Shown here in pieces: positions 7,490 to 9,638 of a stretch of 9,638 bases of DNA (position 1 is its first letter; every line of letters starts with the position of its first letter). The translations under genes were made by a program, and so were the position numbers. The notes under the pieces are model-generated. The model saw only the letters and a program-made list of their open reading frames with translations, did no database searches and was not told the DNA's origin. This stretch comes from Gammaproteobacteria bacterium. GTDB taxonomy: Bacteria > Pseudomonadota > Gammaproteobacteria > SG8-11. The stretch spans positions 1 through 9,638 of the forward strand of contig JACQEQ010000216.1 in the NCBI GenBank assembly GCA_016200445.1, read 5' to 3'.

Positions 7490-9247
7490 TTATCTCGGAT
7501 ACAACGCGCGCAACCCCTTCTCATCGCCGCGCTTTTTTTCCTTCACTGCCGCAGTATCGACCCACGTCACGATGGCGGCGCTCATCGCCTTAATATCGAG
7601 CGGTTCTGCTTGCGCTGCATAACCTTCGCGTTCCAGACGTAACAGAAACTGCCGGAGCGTTTCGTCGCTGACGCGTGCCGCCAGATCGATAATATTGCGT
7701 GGCGGCGCGGCGCGCCAATTCCAGACAGCCCATTGCAATAACGCGTCGCGTAATTTTTTCGGATCGCGGCTCGCGCAGGCGGCATGCACCGCAGCACGCG
7801 CGTTTTTGACATTAACCGCCTGCGGGTCGGCTCGTGCGCTGTTCTGTACCGCAGGCTCGAGCACACGACGGCCGCGCCACCACGCCAAGGTCGTGAACAG
7901 CCATGCCGCCACCGCGACGGCGGTAAGATACGGCCAGTAATTCGGCACCGCCTCGCGCACCGCACTGTCGTCAAACGACACGGCCGCATCAGCCGCGTTA
8001 CGCAACGGCGTGTTGACGACCGGCAACGGTGTACTTGCAACGGCCGGGGCATTTGCACCGGTAGCATCGGCGGCAGGTGACACATCAATCACACGCTCCG
8101 GTAATGTCGCGACCTGGCGCGAGCGTAACCGCGTATCCCACCAGCTCACTTCCACCGGCGGCAGTTGCAGTTTGCCGGGCCGTGTAGCGATCAGGGCGAT
8201 CTTGAGAGTTTTTTTCGCCGTCACCCCGGTGGCATGTGCAGTGGTCTCCTTCGCCGGTTGATCCGGATAGAGCTTGACGCCAGCAATGTCCGCCTGACCT
8301 ATGTCCGGAAGCTGTTGCGCAGTGAGTCCGTCGGCTTCCAGCACCAGGGTACGCGTCACCGGTTCGCCGACGCGAAATTGCGGCGGGTTCGGCGCCCACT
8401 CATCGCTGCGCTTGATATTTTTTGCCGGCAACCACCAGCTGCCCAGTGTCTCTTTGGGTTGCGCGGAAACATTCACCACGATCTCATCGCTGCGTGCGCG
8501 CACCACTTGCCCGCTGCCGAATACTTGATCGAAGGGATCGGCACCGAAGCGGCGATTGAAAAAACTGTCGAAAGGTGAACTACCGCGCGCCACGGTTTTA
8601 CCGTTGAATTCAGCCGGTGGAATTTTGAACGGGCCGCTTTTCTGCGGAAAAATTGCATATTTACGCTCGACCACGCGGTAACGCCGCCCGCCGCGCTGCA
8701 CTTCACTGGTGCTGTCTTCGCCTAAGCGCTCGACAATCGCGTTGGGCAAATCGGGCACGCTCAACGCGCCTTCTTTCAAATCCACGCCATGCAACAGGCG
8801 CAGCGTGTAGATCAATTGCGCCTGCACGTCGACGCTACGCACATCGACTGACGATTCCAAAATGACATCGTTGCGCGCCGTGGCTGCCTTACCCGCGATT
8901 ACTTTTACAACAATGGGATCGGTGTGTTTGTCGCCGACCGCGAGCGCCGGAATGTGCAGCTCACCGGAACGCTTGGGTGCTAATGTCAACACCCATTCAT
9001 TGCGTGTGTCGACGCGTCCATTGACGATACTGATACGATTGCTGCGCGCATTGTTGAGCACCGTAAAATCGTCCTCCAACGGCGCTAAATCCGGCGTGCC
9101 GTCTTGGTCGCTCAGTTCCAGAGTCAACTCCACGGTTTCGTTCTGCGTGATGACATTACGGTCAACCTGCGCGCTGACCTCGGCGGCAAGTAATGGCACA
9201 CTCCAAATACCGATCACAACGGATAACATCCAACACCCTAACTTCAT
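7490..9247 (-). CDS. batD: BatD family protein (Bat aerotolerance-type operon)
   Basis: BatD proteins are membrane-anchored periplasmic proteins encoded with MoxR ATPases and VWA proteins. The operon is linked to stress and oxygen tolerance in some bacteria, but the molecular role is not settled. The 585 residues start with a signal peptide (MKLGCWMLSVVIGIWSVPLLAAEV, cleavage near 22) and continue with VSAQVDRNVITQNETVELTLEL (24-45), the characteristic family opening. Repeated beta domains follow, with WVLTLAPKRSGELHIPALAVG (85-105) and YAIFPQKSGPFKIPPAEFNG (197-216) as family blocks. FRVGEPVTRTLVLEADGL (291-308) opens the last one. A single membrane helix at 438-456 (YWPYLTAVAVAAWLFTTLAWW) precedes a cytoplasmic tail of about 125 residues with a helical region. 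Length and layout are complete. Its start overlaps the upstream stop by ATGA, with a near-perfect ribosome binding site. Confidence 0.93.
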   Translation of the reverse strand: MKLGCWMLSVVIGIWSVPLLAAEVSAQVDRNVITQNETVELTLELSDQDGTPDLAPLEDDFTVLNNARSNRISIVNGRVDTRNEWVLTLAPKRSGELHIPALAVGDKHTDPIVVKVIAGKAATARNDVILESSVDVRSVDVQAQLIYTLRLLHGVDLKEGALSVPDLPNAIVERLGEDSTSEVQRGGRRYRVVERKYAIFPQKSGPFKIPPAEFNGKTVARGSSPFDSFFNRRFGADPFDQVFGSGQVVRARSDEIVVNVSAQPKETLGSWWLPAKNIKRSDEWAPNPPQFRVGEPVTRTLVLEADGLTAQQLPDIGQADIAGVKLYPDQPAKETTAHATGVTAKKTLKIALIATRPGKLQLPPVEVSWWDTRLRSRQVATLPERVIDVSPAADATGANAPAVASTPLPVVNTPLRNAADAAVSFDDSAVREAVPNYWPYLTAVAVAAWLFTTLAWWRGRRVLEPAVQNSARADPQAVNVKNARAAVHAACASRDPKKLRDALLQWAVWNWRAAPPRNIIDLAARVSDETLRQFLLRLEREGYAAQAEPLDIKAMSAAIVTWVDTAAVKEKKRGDEKGLRALYPR

Positions 9248-9638
9248 GGGTTACCTCCGCGTTGTGCACGGCGCAGATGTTCGCGCCGGAATTTCTCGCG
9301 CAACAATCCACCCGGATCATCGCTTACGCTACCTAACATTTGCTCCATCGCCTGGGTAGTTTCCCGTTGCTTATCGTCGGAATTACTGGCTTTCTGTCGA
9401 GCCTGCGCAGTTTGATTTTTGGATGAATCTGCTGATGCAGCGGCCTCGTTGGTTTTTGGTTCGGCTTGCTTATCTGTCGCCTCAGACTGCTTGATAGCAG
9501 AATTGCCGGCTTTCTGGCCGTCGGGTTTATTTTCGTTACCGGCGTCATTGGCACCCGCCTGGGAAGGCTGGGATTGCGGCGCATTCTTGCCGGGTGTCGA
9601 CATAGAGTTTTGTTGCTGTTGCTGTTGCTGTTGCTGTT
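9244..9638 (-). CDS. C-terminal part of a BatB/BatC-type (VWA/TPR) protein, cut by the window edge
   Basis: The frame ending at TGA 9244-9246 is open to the right edge, so only the last 130 or so residues are seen. They start with nine consecutive glutamines (9636-9610). A long low-complexity linker rich in Q, A, K, N, S and E follows, and the segment closes with MEQMLGSVSDDPGGLLREKFRREHLRRAQRGGNP. The D-D-P-G-G-L-L-R-x-K-F-R ending is the usual tail of the VWA-TPR protein that precedes batD in gammaproteobacterial bat operons. The VWA domain, membrane helices and TPR repeats would lie outside the window. The ATG at 9603 is internal and not the start. The four-base overlap with batD shows they are one operon. 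Whether it is called BatB or BatC varies between genomes, so no symbol is given. Confidence 0.82.
   Translation of the reverse strand, partial: QQQQQQQQQNSMSTPGKNAPQSQPSQAGANDAGNENKPDGQKAGNSAIKQSEATDKQAEPKTNEAAASADSSKNQTAQARQKASNSDDKQRETTQAMEQMLGSVSDDPGGLLREKFRREHLRRAQRGGNP
9253..9258 (-). promoter_or_regulatory. Strong ribosome binding site of batD
   Basis: On the minus strand GGAGGT stands five bases before ATG 9247, inside the last codons of the upstream gene. It fixes the batD start and fits independent re-initiation within the operon. Confidence 0.85.
9613..9638. repeat. Hexanucleotide tandem repeat (TTGCTG) encoding polyglutamine
   Basis: Four full units of TTGCTG plus two bases run off the right edge. 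On the coding minus strand they read CAG-CAA repeats and encode glutamines in the linker of the BatB/BatC-type protein. Slippage of a 6-base unit would change length by two residues without breaking the frame. Confidence 0.9.

Noticed and set aside
9601..9603. ATG as the start of a 119-residue protein before batD
   Set aside because: The frame continues upstream through the glutamine tract to the window edge, and the tail matches a much larger VWA/TPR protein.

Overview
The window looks like a stretch of chromosome from a Gram-negative bacterium, most likely a gammaproteobacterium. The evidence is a moderately GC-rich base composition, dense coding with short gaps, an HDOD-domain gene, and a Bat (aerotolerance-type) operon end with a VWA/TPR-type protein followed by batD. 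The species cannot be named from this sequence. Most of the content is ordinary housekeeping or accessory coding, and no phage, plasmid, CRISPR array, rRNA or tRNA was seen.

Layout. Positions 1-570 hold a broken DUF559 (Vsr-like endonuclease fold) gene on the minus strand, bracketed by copies of a structured palindromic repeat with the core ACCACCCC - small hairpin - CCCCTCCTY hairpin. Positions 582-2267 (minus) are ilvD, the dihydroxy-acid dehydratase of branched-chain amino acid synthesis, standing alone without other ilv genes. Positions 2268-2654 are a non-coding gap that appears to contain the 3' remnant of a decayed gene. From 2655 to 7415 every gene is on the plus strand: a PIG-V-like membrane glycosyltransferase, a SnoaL/NTF2-like protein translationally coupled (GTGA overlap) to an M42/M28-type metallopeptidase, a small four-helix membrane protein, an HDOD signalling protein, and a second small membrane protein. 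From 7490 to the right edge the minus strand carries batD and, overlapping it by ATGA, the C-terminal end of a BatB/BatC-type protein that runs off the window through a glutamine-repeat tract.

How the genes relate. Two units are convincing as operons: the NTF2-like gene with the peptidase (perhaps including the small membrane protein 10 bases downstream), and the bat pair. The HDOD gene has its own good ribosome binding site and stands apart. The most interesting region is the left edge. There the repeat copies next to the DUF559 gene show a compensatory base-pair change in their hairpin stems, which suggests that the folded form was under selection. The gene itself has been inactivated by a single in-frame stop.
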